NCBI GenBank assembly: GCA_002118135.1
Contig: BDIU01000035.1
Location: 124,001 to 188,000, forward strand
Source of the DNA: Trebouxia sp. TZW2008
Taxonomy: Eukaryota > Chlorophyta > Trebouxiophyceae > Trebouxiales > Trebouxiaceae
DNA length: 64,000 nt
Direction of reading: 5' to 3'
The position numbers and the translations under genes were made by a program. The notes under the pieces were generated by a model. The model was not told where the DNA came from and ran no database searches. It worked only from the letters and a program-made list of their open reading frames with translations. Positions 1 to 13,900 of this stretch are shown piece by piece. Within the stretch, counting starts at the first letter, position 1, and every line of letters begins with the position of its first letter.

Positions 1-1612
1 GGCAATGCAAGGTAAGAGAACAGCCAGTGTCTTGCGGCAAGGGAACATGGTCTTTGAAGCTGAGCATGCTCAGCTGTTGAAAATGCAGCAGGTGGCAGCA
101 AGCAAGTGCCAACACAATTGACCGAAGGCCTAGATCACAACTCACACAGAGGCCATTCGTCAGGCAAGCATCGACATGTAAAGCCAAGACAAACAAAGCT
201 GTGAATTGCTGCATGACTTAAGTTTGCACTTCTCCATCTGCCTTGGCTTGCAGCTGTGCAGTCACTATGCATAGCTGCAATACAGGCAGTCGCCATCAGG
301 TATTTAAGCCTGACCTGTCCTAGTCAAGATCTCGTATTTGTAGTATGGCTTGCCCTTCTTGTCGTTGGCAGCTTGTACATCCAAGACTGAGGCTGAGGAC
401 ACTTTGTTCTCCTTGAAGCCGCCCTCAGATCTAGACAGACCTGCAAGGTACCATCAAACACAATTGCTACCCTGTGAGGCACCATAAATGGTGATTCTGT
501 AAATAAAGGCAGCAACATAGGTGATGCATTAAGTGCATTGGCATGATCTGCTAAAACGTCAGTTAACACTTAGCATAACCGATTTCCAGGAGCCAATTTG
601 ACCAGTACATTGTCATTCACTACTGGATGCACAATCACTAATGGAGCCAATTTGATCATTGCACAGTTGACATCAAAACGCACTTTGCTGCAGAAACTGA
701 AGAACATGCTGTGTGGTTGCAGGTGCCATAGTTGCATAAATGGTTAAACTTTGACAATGGCTCACCCTTCCATACATCCTCTCCTAGAAGCTTGGAATTC
801 TCCTGCAGCCACTTGTCTGGAGAGCCAAAGTCCTCAATAGACTTGTTGCCAGTCTGCTTGGTGATTACTAACAAGTTGTTGACAGCATCACCGTTGTCCT
901 CATACCTGCAAAAGTTAGAATGCCCATTGGACATCAGCTGATGGTGACAATGCCTGAAACTCTGAGGAACATGGATTTGTACACTCCCAACCATGTGCAT
1001 CAACTTTGGCATTGGTGGATGTCTTTGGACACCTTTGTCCCCAAGATATAGCAGCACATTGACAGGTGGTTTGCGTGCGCTTGCTGCATACCTCAGCTGA
1101 ACTCCCTCTGCCTCACGTTCCTTTGAAGGGTTCCACTTTGAGGGGAGCAACAAGGCGTAGCCCTCGCCAGCGTAGGGAACAAATCCTGCACAAACGAGGC
1201 TTGTGTTCTTGGATTACACTTAAGGCTGACTGAAGATCCCCGAGCTTTGATCTGTACCTGACTTGTTAGTGGTTCTGCCAAAGACGTTGGCAGCGTCTCC
1301 GAACGCAGCCTCTGCTGGTGCGTTCTTAGTGACGAGAGCTGCAGCTCCAGCAAGAAGCCCCAATGCAGCACGTCTGCTGACAGCCTGCGTGCATCCCCGA
1401 TAGGTCACAACTGACTTGTTGCATTTTCGCCATGCTGCTGGTCACAGCTCCTTCCGACATGTCCTGCTGACACTTACCGCGTCCTGCTGCTGTGCCTTGA
1501 CTACAACGGGTGCACGCAGGGCCTTTCCTGACACTACGGGGGCGCTCCTGACCTCGACGGTCTTGCCGACAAAGGCTGTCTTAGAGCTGAGGGCTTGCAT
1601 TGCGAAAGCCAT
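1..1612 (-). CDS. psbP: PsbP, photosystem II oxygen-evolving enhancer protein 2 (5' part; truncated by window edge)
   Basis: PsbP is the extrinsic lumenal subunit of photosystem II that stabilises the Mn-Ca cluster and retains Ca and Cl. Five exons are visible: 1612-1478, 1384-1258, 1185-1092, 905-766 and 440-315. All junctions are GT-AG and reading phase closes across them, giving 207 codons plus one base. The first 45 residues are a chloroplast transit peptide. Next comes a twin-arginine thylakoid signal (AVSRRAALGLLAGAAALV) with an AEA-AFG lumenal cleavage site. Family motifs follow: ANVFG, TNKSGFVPYAGEGYALLLP, KWNPSKE, YEDN, SIEDFGSP, SEGGFKEN and PYYKYEILTRT. The C-terminal part (GGRHQL region onward) is missing and must lie beyond base 1, so bases 1-314 are intron. 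Start chosen as the first ATG before the transit peptide; a second in-frame ATG lies four codons on. Confidence 0.95.
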
Positions 1613-1843
1613 TGCAGCTGTCTAGGCACGATACACTACGTATGCTGCAATTTAATAGACCTGCGCTTATCCTACGCTGTGTCGCAACTTCACTGCCTAC
1701 CTCATCCTCAGGCGATCTTGGGTCCCAATCAAATCGGCTAAAGTACTGGGCTGAAAATAAAGTTTATCGAGGGCAAATCGGCTTCAAAGAAGAAGAACGG
1801 AGGCCACTGGAGGGCAACACCTCACCACCCAGACCAGCTTCCC
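1613..1843. other. Upstream region of psbP
   Basis: This holds the 5' flank of psbP and joins the retroelement remnant. I see no gene. The 5' UTR and promoter of psbP must lie here or beyond the retroelement. Confidence 0.4.
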
Positions 1844-2561
1844 TCACAGGAGATCACAGATGAACAGCTTGGCAAACGGCCATGCCATGCCATTGATGAC
1901 TCCTTGTAACTGCGCTGAAGAGTGGCCCAACAACAGCACATCATCAGCATATTCTGTGTCTGCAAGCTTTAAATGTTGGGCTTGAATATCTGGCATGGAG
2001 GACTGAAGATCGTTGTGAAGACCGTCCAGGAAAAGATCACACAAGGTAGCACTAAGTAGACAACCCTGACGTGAACCTTCTGATGCAGATTGGGTTTCAT
2101 CATGAAAACCATTCAATTTCATTGCCACCAGACAGTCAGCACATACAGATTTGACAGCAGATAACATGTTGCCATGTATGCCTACTCATTCCAGAACTTG
2201 CCATGTCCGAGGCCATTGGACTTCGTCATATGCAGCTTTCAGATCAACACAGCAAAGATACAAGGGCTGTTTGGCATGCAACTGTATATCAACTATGTCT
2301 TGTAGCACAAAGGCTTGATGAATGGTGCTGAGGTGTGGACAAAACCGGCTTGAGTGATGAGCGCAGCTGCTGACCTTCCGTGTACTGCGTGATGCGATGG
2401 TTGCCTGTGCAGATGCCTGTATGTAGCCTGATGAGAGGTCCGCCAACTGCAATTGGTCTGTAGTTGCTGGTGTCGACTGGGTCCCCCCTCTTCAGGATAG
2501 GGGTGATGAGGGGCGTTTGCCAAGCTGTGGGAACCTGGCCTGAGTGGCGAATGCGCACCAT
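1844..2561 (-). pseudogene. Decayed non-LTR (LINE-like) reverse transcriptase fragment
   Basis: Three overlapping reading frames on the minus strand carry consecutive reverse-transcriptase blocks. They are an N-terminal palm segment (VPTAWQTPLITPILKRGDP then NYRPIAV), the catalytic A block (CCVDLKAAYDEVQW), and the B and C blocks (SRQGCLLS, then YADDVLLLGHS with the YADD active site). Switching between frames means at least two frameshifts, so it is dead. No endonuclease, ORF1, poly-A tail or target-site duplication is recognisable. The block order and the YADD box fit LINE-type elements; the clade cannot be assigned by eye. It lies between the divergent psbP and BAH-PHD genes. Confidence 0.85.
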
Positions 2562-2758
2562 GTGCCTTGACCGAGCTGTCCGGTCGTTACTCTGCTCGCT
2601 GCATCACGCACAGGGAACTTGAACACCGCAAACGTGTTGATCGCAACAAAAGAGACCTAGTCTGTCGCTTTCGAGGCGGTTTTTGCCGGACGACTAGCTT
2701 GATATGCATATTTGTTGAAATTTAAGCGCAGCAAAATCACTCTTGGCTTCGAAGCACA

Positions 2759-4277
2759 ATGTCTCACAGGAAGGGCCAGGCGAAGGTGTTTGAGCATAAA
2801 GGCGTCGCATACAAAGGTGGTGTTTCCACGGTCGCCCCTGCTGCATGCCCTGCATGGCCAAAGTCCAGACGGTCTCACTCACTGTTCAAACTTTGATGCA
2901 GTCGGAGACAACGTGTTGCTTCTCAATGAAGCTGATAAGGCGGCTCCATTTGTAAGTCGAGGTGCATGTGTAAGCCAGTGACTTCAGACTGATCCAAATT
3001 TGAACACCTGCTACACTTGCAGATATGCAGAATAGAGAATATAGTTGGCAAGAACAAGGATACTGCCATGCGAGTCAAATGGTACTACAGACCAGAAGAG
3101 ACTTGCAGCGGTCGCAGGGTATGTGCCAAAATGTGACAGCATGCAAGCTGGGCCATGCTTGGCTTAGCCTCTGTGTCTAACAGTGATCTGCTTGAGTTGT
3201 AGGCATTCCACGGCCGCCGAGAAGTGATGGCCTCTGACCATGTGGAGACGCATCTGCAGCCTATTGCTAGCATTGTGAGCAAATGCAACATTCACACTCT
3301 AGAGGGATACATGGTAAGTTACCATGTAAATGTTCAGCAGTAAGCATTCTAGACACACCCTGCATTTCATGTATCAGCTTAGGTGACTTGTAAATTGCAC
3401 GCATACATTTGTGGCACATTCGCTTTTCACAGCGTCGAGTTTCAAATGTCATCAAGTTGCAGTCAAAGCTTGAAGCACCCAAATGCTTGCAGGAGCTGCC
3501 AACCAAGACGCAAAATGACTTGTATTCCAGATTCACCTACCTGGTAAGTGCTGCAGTTCCTGCTGCTGCTGCTGCTGCTGCTGCCGGAGTGTTGTTGCTG
3601 ACAATCGCTGACATGCTGCTGCTGCTGGCTTGCAGGCAGGCTCAGAAACTTTCCAGCCTGATCAGATAGCTGTGTAAGGCAACTGCCCATAAACGCAGCA
3701 ACTCAGGCACTAGCATTGTGTTTGCAGCAATGTCTTCAACACAACCTGTAATTTGTCATGTACAGGTACTGCAAATGTCAGATGCCATTCAATCCAGACA
3801 AACATATGGTTGAGTGTCCAAGCTGTCAATCCTGGTATGACCTGTTGCTGACCGTCAAAACAACTTCGCTGACTGTTAATCATTTTTGGATGCAAAGAGC
3901 ATTTACTGCATGAGACGCTGTGCACATGCACATTGCAGCAACGAGGTGCTGCTTGTTGCCACGCTTCCGCAACTCACATTAAGTGCTCAACATTGCACCT
4001 CGCCTGTGCTTGTCATTTCTGCTTTGTTTATATCTGCATAATAGTCAATGTTGGTGAGGAAACGGATTTTGACTGAGCAACATGGCAGCATCGCGTTGCA
4101 TGCAGGTTTCACCCTAGCTGCTTGGGATACTCCAAGGACGAGTTTCGAGATCAGTTCTACAGCAACTCAGCTACTAAGATCTTCAGGTGTGAGGATTGCC
4201 AAGCGCAGCAGATGGCTTCATCGCATGTTCCTGATGCTGATGAGGATCAGGAAACAAGCGAAACCATCAGATTTTGA
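2759..4277 (+). CDS. BAH domain + PHD finger chromatin reader (EBS/SHL-like)
   Basis: A small nuclear histone reader: in plants, EBS and SHL couple a BAH domain that binds H3K27me3 to a PHD finger that binds H3K4me3. Eight exons (2759-2816, 2902-2951, 3023-3118, 3203-3313, 3493-3543, 3636-3673, 3766-3834, 4106-4277) join with all phases closed to 214 residues, close to the plant family length (about 230). The BAH part has VGDNVLLL, RVKWYYRPEE, GRREVMASDHVETH and the IHTLEGY strand. The PHD Zn ligands are visible in YCKCQMPFNP, VECPSCQSWFHPSC and FRCEDC. The tail is acidic (DADEDQETSE). A longer exon 5 starting at an earlier AG is possible but breaks the family alignment. Confidence 0.92.
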
Positions 4278-4967
4278 ACTTGTTCTGACAGGCAGGACGC
4301 TGTCTTGCTGTATACGTCAGACATTGGCAAGCACACCTGTCAGGCCAATGGAGAATGCCAGCTGCAAGAGGGCATGAGCAATGAGACTATGTATGTGAAG
4401 AGGCTGCTGTCTTTTGCAAGTGTGTCTTATGATACCGACCAACCCTGTACGATGAGCCTCAAGTGCGCCTTGTGGTGTGCATACATTTTGTACTGCTGTA
4501 TTCTTCTTGCCAAAGTCTTGAGCTAGCAACGGACCTCACACTGTGTATGGTTGGTTTCCGTTTTTTGTTTTAGTACGACGATGATCAGGGCTGTGATGTG
4601 GTTTGTGCTGTACACAGCATGTGGACGTGTTGCAGGCTCTGTAACACCTGCATCCTCCTGGAGAGCATCGCTGAAGATTGGTTGTTATAGTACAATCGAC
4701 CATTACAGTGCTAACATCAACAGCTTGACGTGCTTATCTTGCCTGCAAAATCCCACTAGACCTGAACGACCTCAGTTTATTGCAGACACTGCATGTCTCT
4801 TGCAGCCATGCAGCTACATACTCACGTTGCAAACACATAAATAAGCTGAAAAGTGCGACCGGCACCATTTCTCGAGCAAATTGATACACGCATAAATCAA
4901 ATGTGAACCACTACAAAATAATACGGATGGATTCGTTTGATCAATGGGCTGCTTGCTATACACTGTT
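4278..4967. other. Convergent intergenic region, BAH-PHD / DYRKP 3' ends
   Basis: About 690 bases between the stop codons of two converging genes. It should hold both 3' UTRs and poly-A sites. No further gene, RNA or repeat is recognisable. Confidence 0.5.
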
Positions 4968-7900
4968 CTATGCCACATCTGCCTGAACCTCATATGGATG
5001 TTGCAACCATGGATGCTGCAGCGCAGCTTCTGCTGTTGGTCTTTTGGCTGGATCTACAGATAGCAAACATGTGACGAATTCTACAAATCCTTGGTCAGCT
5101 CCTACCAGACGGTGACTCAACGTAGTATGCTTGGGAGTCAGAAACTCGTATCGACCCTGCAAAGACAGCAGGACCAATGTTGCAGCCAAGCACAGTTCTG
5201 ACATGCTGTTGATTTCAAGGCATTGTTAGTCCATTGGCTTGCCCAAGCTTGCCTATTACAATGCATGTGTCAGCTGTGCGCTAAAGGCAGAGGCACACAT
5301 TCACAGCTATCTGCATCAGATGTGTGATGCTTCAGGGCGTTCATAGCACAGCTGATGTGTGATGCTTCGGGAAAGACCGCAAGCTGCTTGTTGGACGGCC
5401 ATATACAGTAGTATAAACCTTGCATGAGGGATTGCAGCTGTTGCACTTACCGTTCTCTGTGAGCGCTCATAGATGACGCCCTGCCTGGTGTAGAAGCGGT
5501 GCGAGAAGCGGCCCTTCCTAACCATATGCGGTGGTAAAGGACCAAGGATGCCCTCTAGTCGTGCTAACAGAGTAGCCAGGGAGTCATTCTGCATGTCAAG
5601 TCATGCCATTGATGAGTCACTGCTTACAATGTGCTTGCATGCCTGTAATGAACATGCTGAGCTGAATCACTGCAGACACACTGATTGCATTAGCTTGTGT
5701 GCACCAGCATGCATCATTGACCAGCCAAGTCAGCACCATTGTTGACCAGCCAAGTCAGCACCATCATGCAGCGTTGACCAGGCAAGTCAAAAACTGTAGG
5801 GAGCTGCCTTAGTGGCCAAGTGCTGGTTGGAATCAGCACAGCATATGCTGTGGTTGCTTTGCATACCTGAAACAGCACGCTGCCAGTCAGCAGCTCAGCT
5901 AGGATACAACCAAAGGACCAGATGTCAATCTTTTGGTCGTAAGTCAAGCCCAGAATGACTTCAGGGGCTCTGTAGCTGCGCGACTGTACATACGAGCTGA
6001 GATGATCGCTGATGAAGCAGGATGATCCCAAATCTATGACCTTGACTTCACACCTGTATGGCGCCAACATTCACGCTTTCACCTAATCGACGGGCAATCA
6101 TACTGATACTGTTGCTTTCCAGGGCGCACACATTCACAGCAAGTCTGCTGTTCAGCATAGACAGTGATGTATTTCAAACTGATGTGCTGATGTTGACCCA
6201 TATACCGTGAAGCTCACAAAAATGAAAGTGAGGGTGATCTGCTGAGTCAGGCAATCTTTGCAGTAGCAATGCTGAGCGCTGCTGATAGGGTCATAGAACA
6301 ACAGAATGACGTTCTGCAGCAGCATCATGCCTGACCTGCTGTAGCTCTTGACAAGAATATTTTCAGGCTTCAAATCTGAGTGTATCAAGTCCAAGGAGTG
6401 CAGGAAGGCTATGCTGCGCAGCACCTGTAATACATAACATGACTGTAGAAAAGAAAAGAAAAGTCTACGCCGTTAGGCGCCATAACGTGAAGTTCTGTCT
6501 AAAAGGCAGCCCGGGCGCAAGATGACTGTGGTATCTATGGCTGAACAGCTAGACACCATTTCATTCGCCATGTCAGGGCAACTGCAACTTCAGTGGCAGG
6601 CAACACAATTTACTGCATTGCTGTCAGAGGTGTGAGAGCAGGTGACAGAAACAACAATGACTATCATGCTGTCAAGGCAAGCTATACACAACACGGCAAT
6701 GAGGGTTTCTCGGCTGCTTGCTGATTAGAATGTGACAAAGGCATTGCAGGCATCTGCATTGCATTGGGCAGGCCCTGACTGACCTGCTGAGCATGCCTCG
6801 CCCATGTTTACGATGAAGGAATGTAGTGAATGACTGACCTGCTGCGCTATGCGTTGCAGGTGAGGCAAAGTGAAGTAAGGCTCGTCCCCATTCTCCTTAT
6901 TGTACTTCTGAAACTCATACAGATTTGCTCTGAGCAGCTCACACACAAGGAACAGGTGTTCCTGCACAGATACATCACATGATATTCCTGAGAATGCATT
7001 TGCAAGGCCGAGAACATGCCTTGCAAGAGCATGCAACTGATCAAGATGCTTGGCTGCCGAACAGCTATTTGAACTGCCAAGCAGGAAATATGCTGTTTAT
7101 AAGCTGCAACTGACCAAATGGCTTCTTTGCCAACTGTGTGGACAGAAGCACATACTCCTACTGCCCCAACCCCAGTGGTGCCAATGGACAGTTTGCTGCA
7201 ACCCCCAGGGCCCAACCAGCTGTGCTGACAACACCCTCAAAGCCAAGCATGACCAGTTGGATTACAAGCACACATGCGCATTTGTCAGTACTGCACAACA
7301 GGCTTCTTGATGTATGGTAGTGTGGTGTACAGTAATCTCTTGATATAACAGCTGCATTGGTTACCAAGGAAATTGTCCTTACATCAAGTTGTCCTTACTC
7401 AGAGGAACCACTGCAGTCAGAATGTAGAGTTGATTACCAATGACGTTGTCCTTACATCGAAGATGTCCTTATATCACGTGTCCTTATAAGGAGAGTTTAC
7501 TGTACCTTGTAGTAGAAATAGTCAAAGAGGCGCAGCATGCCATGCTCATCATCAGGGTCTGCCTCATTGATGTACTTCAGCAGCTTGATCTCATCCAGAC
7601 TTTGGTCAAAGTAGTCTTTGTTGTTCTGCAATCAGCAAAGAGAATACGTTAGCACAAACCCTAAGATGATAACATTGACAAAACGATGAGCACAATCAAT
7701 TATTAGGTCAAACTGGATTGGGAAATCGTGTTGTCTCAAATTGATGTACTTCAGCAGCTTGATCTCATCCAGACTTTGGTCAAAGTAGTCTTTGTTGTTC
7801 TGCAATCAGCAAAAGGAATACATATAGTACAAAACAGTAAGATGACAACAACAACATAATCATGAGCAAAATCAAAGATTAGGTCAAACTGGTCTGGGAA

Positions 7901-10900
7901 ATCGTGTTGTCTCTGCTGTACTCATCAACAACACTTCTGCATTGGCAGGGACACCTTGCTATTTTGCAGGAGACTTGTGCTTCAGGGGATGCACAGCTTG
8001 CAAGCTGTCATTGACACCGCTCATCAAGGTGATAAGCATGACAATTGTTCCCCAACATTATTCTTATGCTACACATGAGCTCTGCATGTGAGGCTTAGCG
8101 CCATTCAGCTTTAAGGCATATGCTTTAGCTTGGAGGTTCTGCACCATGAGATGGTTACCTTGATGATCTTTAGGCAGACAAGCATGCCAGTCTTGGTGTC
8201 AAGCGCTTGCACAGCTTTGCTGAAGGCTGCAGACCCCAGGAAATCCATCACCTGCAATACGTTTTGTACAAATTGGCAACATTGTTTTGTCTGATTTTCG
8301 CATGTTGAACATCAACCTTCCTTATTGTGATGCTCAGAACATGCCGGTTTGGCGGGACAGGACTCGGGCCACACACACCTAGCACGTGTGCTGGAAAGTG
8401 TAACCTCATTGTTGTTAAGTTGGTGATCACATACATCAATGCTCATATGCAGCAAATGGGTGCAGAGATACATTGTGCTCCGATGCCAGGCCTGTGCAAG
8501 CAAACAAACAAATCTATGCTTGGCTGCCGAGCATGATGTCACACGTATAGGCACCAGACATGCAGCACACAAAATGACATCTCTTGTTGAGGACCTAATG
8601 CTGAGCAGCAGAAAGCAGTGCAGAATATCCAGCATCTCAAGCGACACAAAGCAGCAGAAAGCAACACCTGATACCGCCCAGCCACAAGGTCATTCACTCT
8701 GATGGGGAAATCCTTAGTCTCCTCAAAACCAGTGCGCCGCCGGCGGTGAATGACTTTCAGACTCAACAGCTCATACTTGCGATCCACATAGTCAGCATCA
8801 TAGTCGTAGATGACTGCGTTTGAGTCTGTGTCTGCTTGACTCGCAAAAGCTTCAGCTGCAGCAGGCACAAAAAGCGTCCCATTGCCATGTAAATATGTTT
8901 GCCATGTCAGTGCCAAATTATTGCATGCATAGACAGAGGACACTGACGAACTAGAGAACACAAGGCCATGGTAGCAGCTAAAGATATTGCGCAATTGTTG
9001 CGATGTTCATTCATATTCATTCACGTCGCGATGTTCATTCATGTTCAAGATGTTGCGCAATTGTTGCACAATCATTGCGATTGTGCAATCATTGCGCAAT
9101 CAGAGCAGTAGCTGGCGCTCTTGGTATTGTAATGCGCAGCTTCAGAATCTCAGAATCCTGGCGTTGATGCCTTTGTGTCATCATGGCAGTTCAAGCAAGC
9201 AACAGTGCCTCAAGCGCCCGCCATTGCAAACTCTTACACACTCTACTTTGCAGCAAGCTGCCGCTGGTGTTGACAACAGTGCCTCAAGCGCCCGCCATTG
9301 CAAACTCTTATACACTCTACTTTGTAGCAAGCTGCCGCTGGTGTTGACAACAGTCATCAAGCGCTCGCCATTGCAAACACTTATACACTCTCTTTTGCAG
9401 CAAGCTACCGCTGGTGTTGACAACAGTCATCAAGCGCCCGTTGTTGTTGCAAAACCTTATACACTCTACTTTGCAGCAAGCTGCCGCCAGTGTTGACAAC
9501 AGTGGTCAAGCTTTTGCAGCTACTATCTTGCGTTGCTCTGCATTGCTGCAAAGAATGCTGTGCTCACCAGTAGGGTCTAGGGTGCTCATGTTTGGGGCTT
9601 CTGGACCCAGAAAAGTCAGGGGGCTGGGGAGAAGGAGGCAACACATTCGGCATTGTGTCCCTTGAACTACTTCACTTCAATGCTGAGCGATACGGTCATC
9701 AGTTGCAACAACTATATTACTGGCTTTCCCCCAATGATTGTTCTGATCAGTATAATAGTGCAGGGTACTCACATTCAGGACTCCTGGAGCCAGAAAAGCC
9801 AGGGGGCTGGGGAGAAGGAGGCAACACATCTGGCACTGCATCGCTGCTGGGACATGTCACCTCTAGGTCAGGTATCACCTCCAAACCTGCGACGGCAGCA
9901 AATTCCTTAACAACTGCGCTTAAAACAACAATGAGAAAAGTCATGTTATCATCCATGTCGTCACAAACGTCATGACAATGATGACAACATGGATGATAAC
10001 AGTGATACGTATATTCTTCAGGGTGTGAAGTATGCATTCTAGCACAAATGTTAGGTGCCTCAGGCTTGAAGCCTTTCTACGGCAGTTGCTGTTGCATCAG
10101 TTGTTGCAGCGTTTGTTGCTGCCTTGCTTATCACTGTTGCAGTACATCAGGCACAACGTCACTGCTGGGACACGCCACTGCCAGGTCAGGTGTCACCTCC
10201 AAACCTGAGACAACAGCTGTTGCTGCCCTTGTTATTGATCTGGAAGCATTCGTTCCAGCAGTTGTTCCAGCAATTGCTGCTGCGCAAACTGGCATTTTCA
10301 TTGCAGTAATGACTGTCGCCGCAGCAAGACCTGCACTGCATCACTGCTGGGATATGCCTTATGCAGGTCAGGTATCAACTTCAGACTTGAGACGGCAGTT
10401 GTTGCCGCACTAATGATTGTTATGCAGAAACTCAAAGAGCCAGAGCAAGTAAGGATAATGCAGGGGCGACTTTCGTTCAGAAGAGTTTGTCTCCAATCAC
10501 AATGCCAAGTATCTCGCACAGCTATGCTGTCAATGGATATCATTTGCAGTCTGAAACCTGCTAGATGCTGCACACAGAGCTCAGCACATTCAGAGCATGC
10601 TTTGTGGTGCATTGAGCATGTAGTGGCTGTACAACTTTCAAGACCTAAACAAGCTCTGATGCTCAAGAGATGTCTGCCTTGCAGTCATGCCACAACAGAT
10701 GGGGCACTACCGACGTGCAGTGACATGAGCGTCGGTAGCCTGCCATGCATTGCAGCAGAGATGCACTTATCAGCAACAGCAGATCGCTCATGTAGTCTCA
10801 GCAACAAATAAGCTCTGATGTTGAAGACATTTCTGCCTTGCAGGCTTGCCACAACAGATGGGGAACGACCAACGTGCAGCGATATGAGCGTCAATAGCCT

Positions 10901-13900
10901 TCCATATGTTGCAGCAGGGGTGCAATTGTCAGCATCAGTGGATCCCCATTGCAGTCTCAGCAACAAACAAACTGTGATGTTGAAGAGATCTCCGCCTTGC
11001 AGTCATGCCACAACAGATGGGGGACAAACGCCGTGCAGTGATATGAGCATCAGTAGCCTTCCATGCATTGCAACAGCGATGCAGTTGTCAGCAACAGCAG
11101 ATCCCTCAGCAACAAACAAGCTCTGATGTTGAAGAGATCTCTGCCTTGCAGGGTTGCCACAACAGATGGAGAATGACCGGTGTGCAGTGATATGAGCATC
11201 AATAGCCTCTCATGCGTTGCAGCAGGGATACATTTGTCAGCAACAGCAGATCCCTCAGCAACAAACAAGCTCTGATGTTGAAAAGATCTCTGCCTTGCAG
11301 GCTTGCCACAACAGATGGGGAACGACCAACGCGCAGTGATATGAGCGTCAATAGCCTCCCATATGTTGCAGCAGGGGTGCAATTGTCAGCGACAGGGAAC
11401 CCCTCATGCATTCAGGCCTGCCAAGCATGCTATAACATTGACTTGATGCAAAGACTGCTGTTGTTCTCAACAAGACCGTTGTTACATCAAGTTGTCCTTA
11501 CCCAGCACCAATGCAGTCAGAATGCGGTGATTGTTTCCTAGTTGCACAAGTTTACACAATCAAAAAGCCTGTGTATGTATATCAGAAGATGATTTTACAC
11601 TGAATTGCCATATATTATACTCAACACGTAACATGCAATATGCAGCATTTCAGAATATGAATCACTGAAATGCAGTGCGAATTGTTGTACACAATACGTC
11701 AGAGTCAGCAAGTAATACTCAATATGCAGTTATTTTACAGTATTAATCGCTGAAATGACGAGTATGGTGAGTCACTGCTTACCTGGAGGTGCTGGCACAG
11801 GCTCACTGCCATCGCCGCTTTGTCTCAGATGATGAGGCAACCCCCGCCCTGAGCTGGGTTCCCCTTTCTGTGCGTCATCCTCACCTACAGTAATCAAACT
11901 AAATAGTTGCCAACCACATTGTAGCACCTGACTCAATTTGCATGAAACCTCAATCAGGCCCCCAACCTGAGCTGGGTTCCCCTTTCTGTATGTCATCCTC
12001 ACCTATGGTTATACAGTTCTTCACTCACTTGCCACATTGTGATCACTCTCACTACATGTAGAATCACAGTAGACAATCTTTAGATGTTCCACCATCTGTT
12101 CAGCAATGGGATTGCTTTTGTGCATGCTGAGGAGTTGCCTCATGCAGACCTGAAAGGACATCTTTTTTATATTCTTGACCAACTGAGCATTTATTGCTGA
12201 CGTAAGTTGCCTCATAAAGACCTAAACGGACATGTTTTGTGTATTGTTCACCAACTGAGCATTCATTGCTAACGAATGATGCACAAAGCAAGCCAGCCTG
12301 ACAAGACGCAGCTTGCCACGCAGGCCTGGCATCTATGCCAAAACGCGCAGTGCAAGGTCTGCATGCTGAGGTGTCAAGTGGCAACCAAGAGAGACAAAAT
12401 ATGTGACAGCATTCATCCTGACCTTGATCAGGAGGCAGGAAGCCAGATACTGAGCAGGACGGGTCGACATGCTGTTGTTCGGTATTGAGCGGTTAACCTG
12501 AAAGCAGTCAGAGGCTTTTGATCTCATGCCTCACCTTCTGGGGGCAGGGAGTTAGATATTGAGCAGGACAGGTCCAAGAGCACTGGGCAGTCACTGGCAG
12601 GAGACACCCCGCTGCTGGCCACCTCTGCTACTTTCATGCTGTCCAGTCAAAGTGTGAGCAACAAGCAGTTTTTGATCTCAGGCCCCACCTGGTTCAGGGG
12701 GCAGGGAGCCAACTATTGAGCATGACAGGTCCAGGGGCACTGGGCATTCACTAGCAGGAGACACTTATCTGCTGGCAAGATCTGCAACTTCTGTCTTCAT
12801 GCTGAGCAGCCAAGCTGTATGCAACAACAGGCTTTTGGCTTCACGTCTCACCTTGCTCTGGGAACCGGGGCTGAGACCTACGTATTATTGGTCTCTTGCT
12901 GAGCACACATGTGGAAAGCATGCAACCTCACCTTGTTCAGGTGGCAGGGAGCCAGATATTGAGCAGGACAGGTCCAGTGGCATTGGGCGATCACTAGCAG
13001 GAGACACACCACTACTGGCCACCTCTGCAGCATTCTCCTGTTCCAGGTCCTGTATGACATCAATGAGCGTGCGATGCCGCCGCCGTTCTGACCTCCCTGC
13101 ACCATGACTTGGCACTGTGAGGTTATGTCAGTGATGTCCTGATGCTACACCGCAGATCAGCAGCATGACACCAGGTTTGGTGACGTCCTGATTGCTGCAA
13201 CATTAGTTGAGACTGTAAGTTGAGTCTGCCTGCCGTGATTGCTGATCACAGCTGAATTGGTAAGTTGAGATGCTGCCGGCAGTTGATGGCACTGCAGCTT
13301 TCAGATGGCATAAAGGCTTGCAGTAAAGGGCAAAAGCCAGTGAGGCCACAGCATGCAGGTAGACGTTTGCAACATCGCCTGGAAGTCACTGCTTCTGCAT
13401 TATGGCTCGTGACCAACAGCAGCAACGCAGCAGACAGCACAGCTCAGACAGAGCGATCTCAGCTGCAGCTGTCTCAGATTTACTCGACTCGACTGCATAG
13501 CTGAGGCGTAATTTGCTCGCGCCTCACATCACAGGGCACAAACAGGCCACAGCATGCCTGCGACTTTTAGTTGATGCAAGGTGTGGCATGCGCTGCAGCA
13601 TCATGGCAGCCGTGAGAAGCTGCATGCAAATTGGTTCTGTTACTGTTACACGTGGCGTCCTTTCAGAGACCCACAGAGGGGCCACAGGACACAATTCAAT
13701 GTCTACTAGAGACTCAATGTAGGGCCATACAGACTGTCTCTAGTGTAGCTGATTTTCACAAAGTCAGATCAAGTTTCTGGCAAAGTTGTTGCATGTTTGC
13801 TGGGGATTGAGGCGTGACAAAGCGTTCAAGATGTATGTTGATGCCTACCTGCAGTGTTCTGATGAGGGGAGACATCGCTCTGATGTGAGGTGCCACTTGG

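Noticed and set aside
9181..9500. CRISPR-like regular repeats
   Set aside because: Units are contiguous minisatellite copies without distinct spacers, in a eukaryotic intron.
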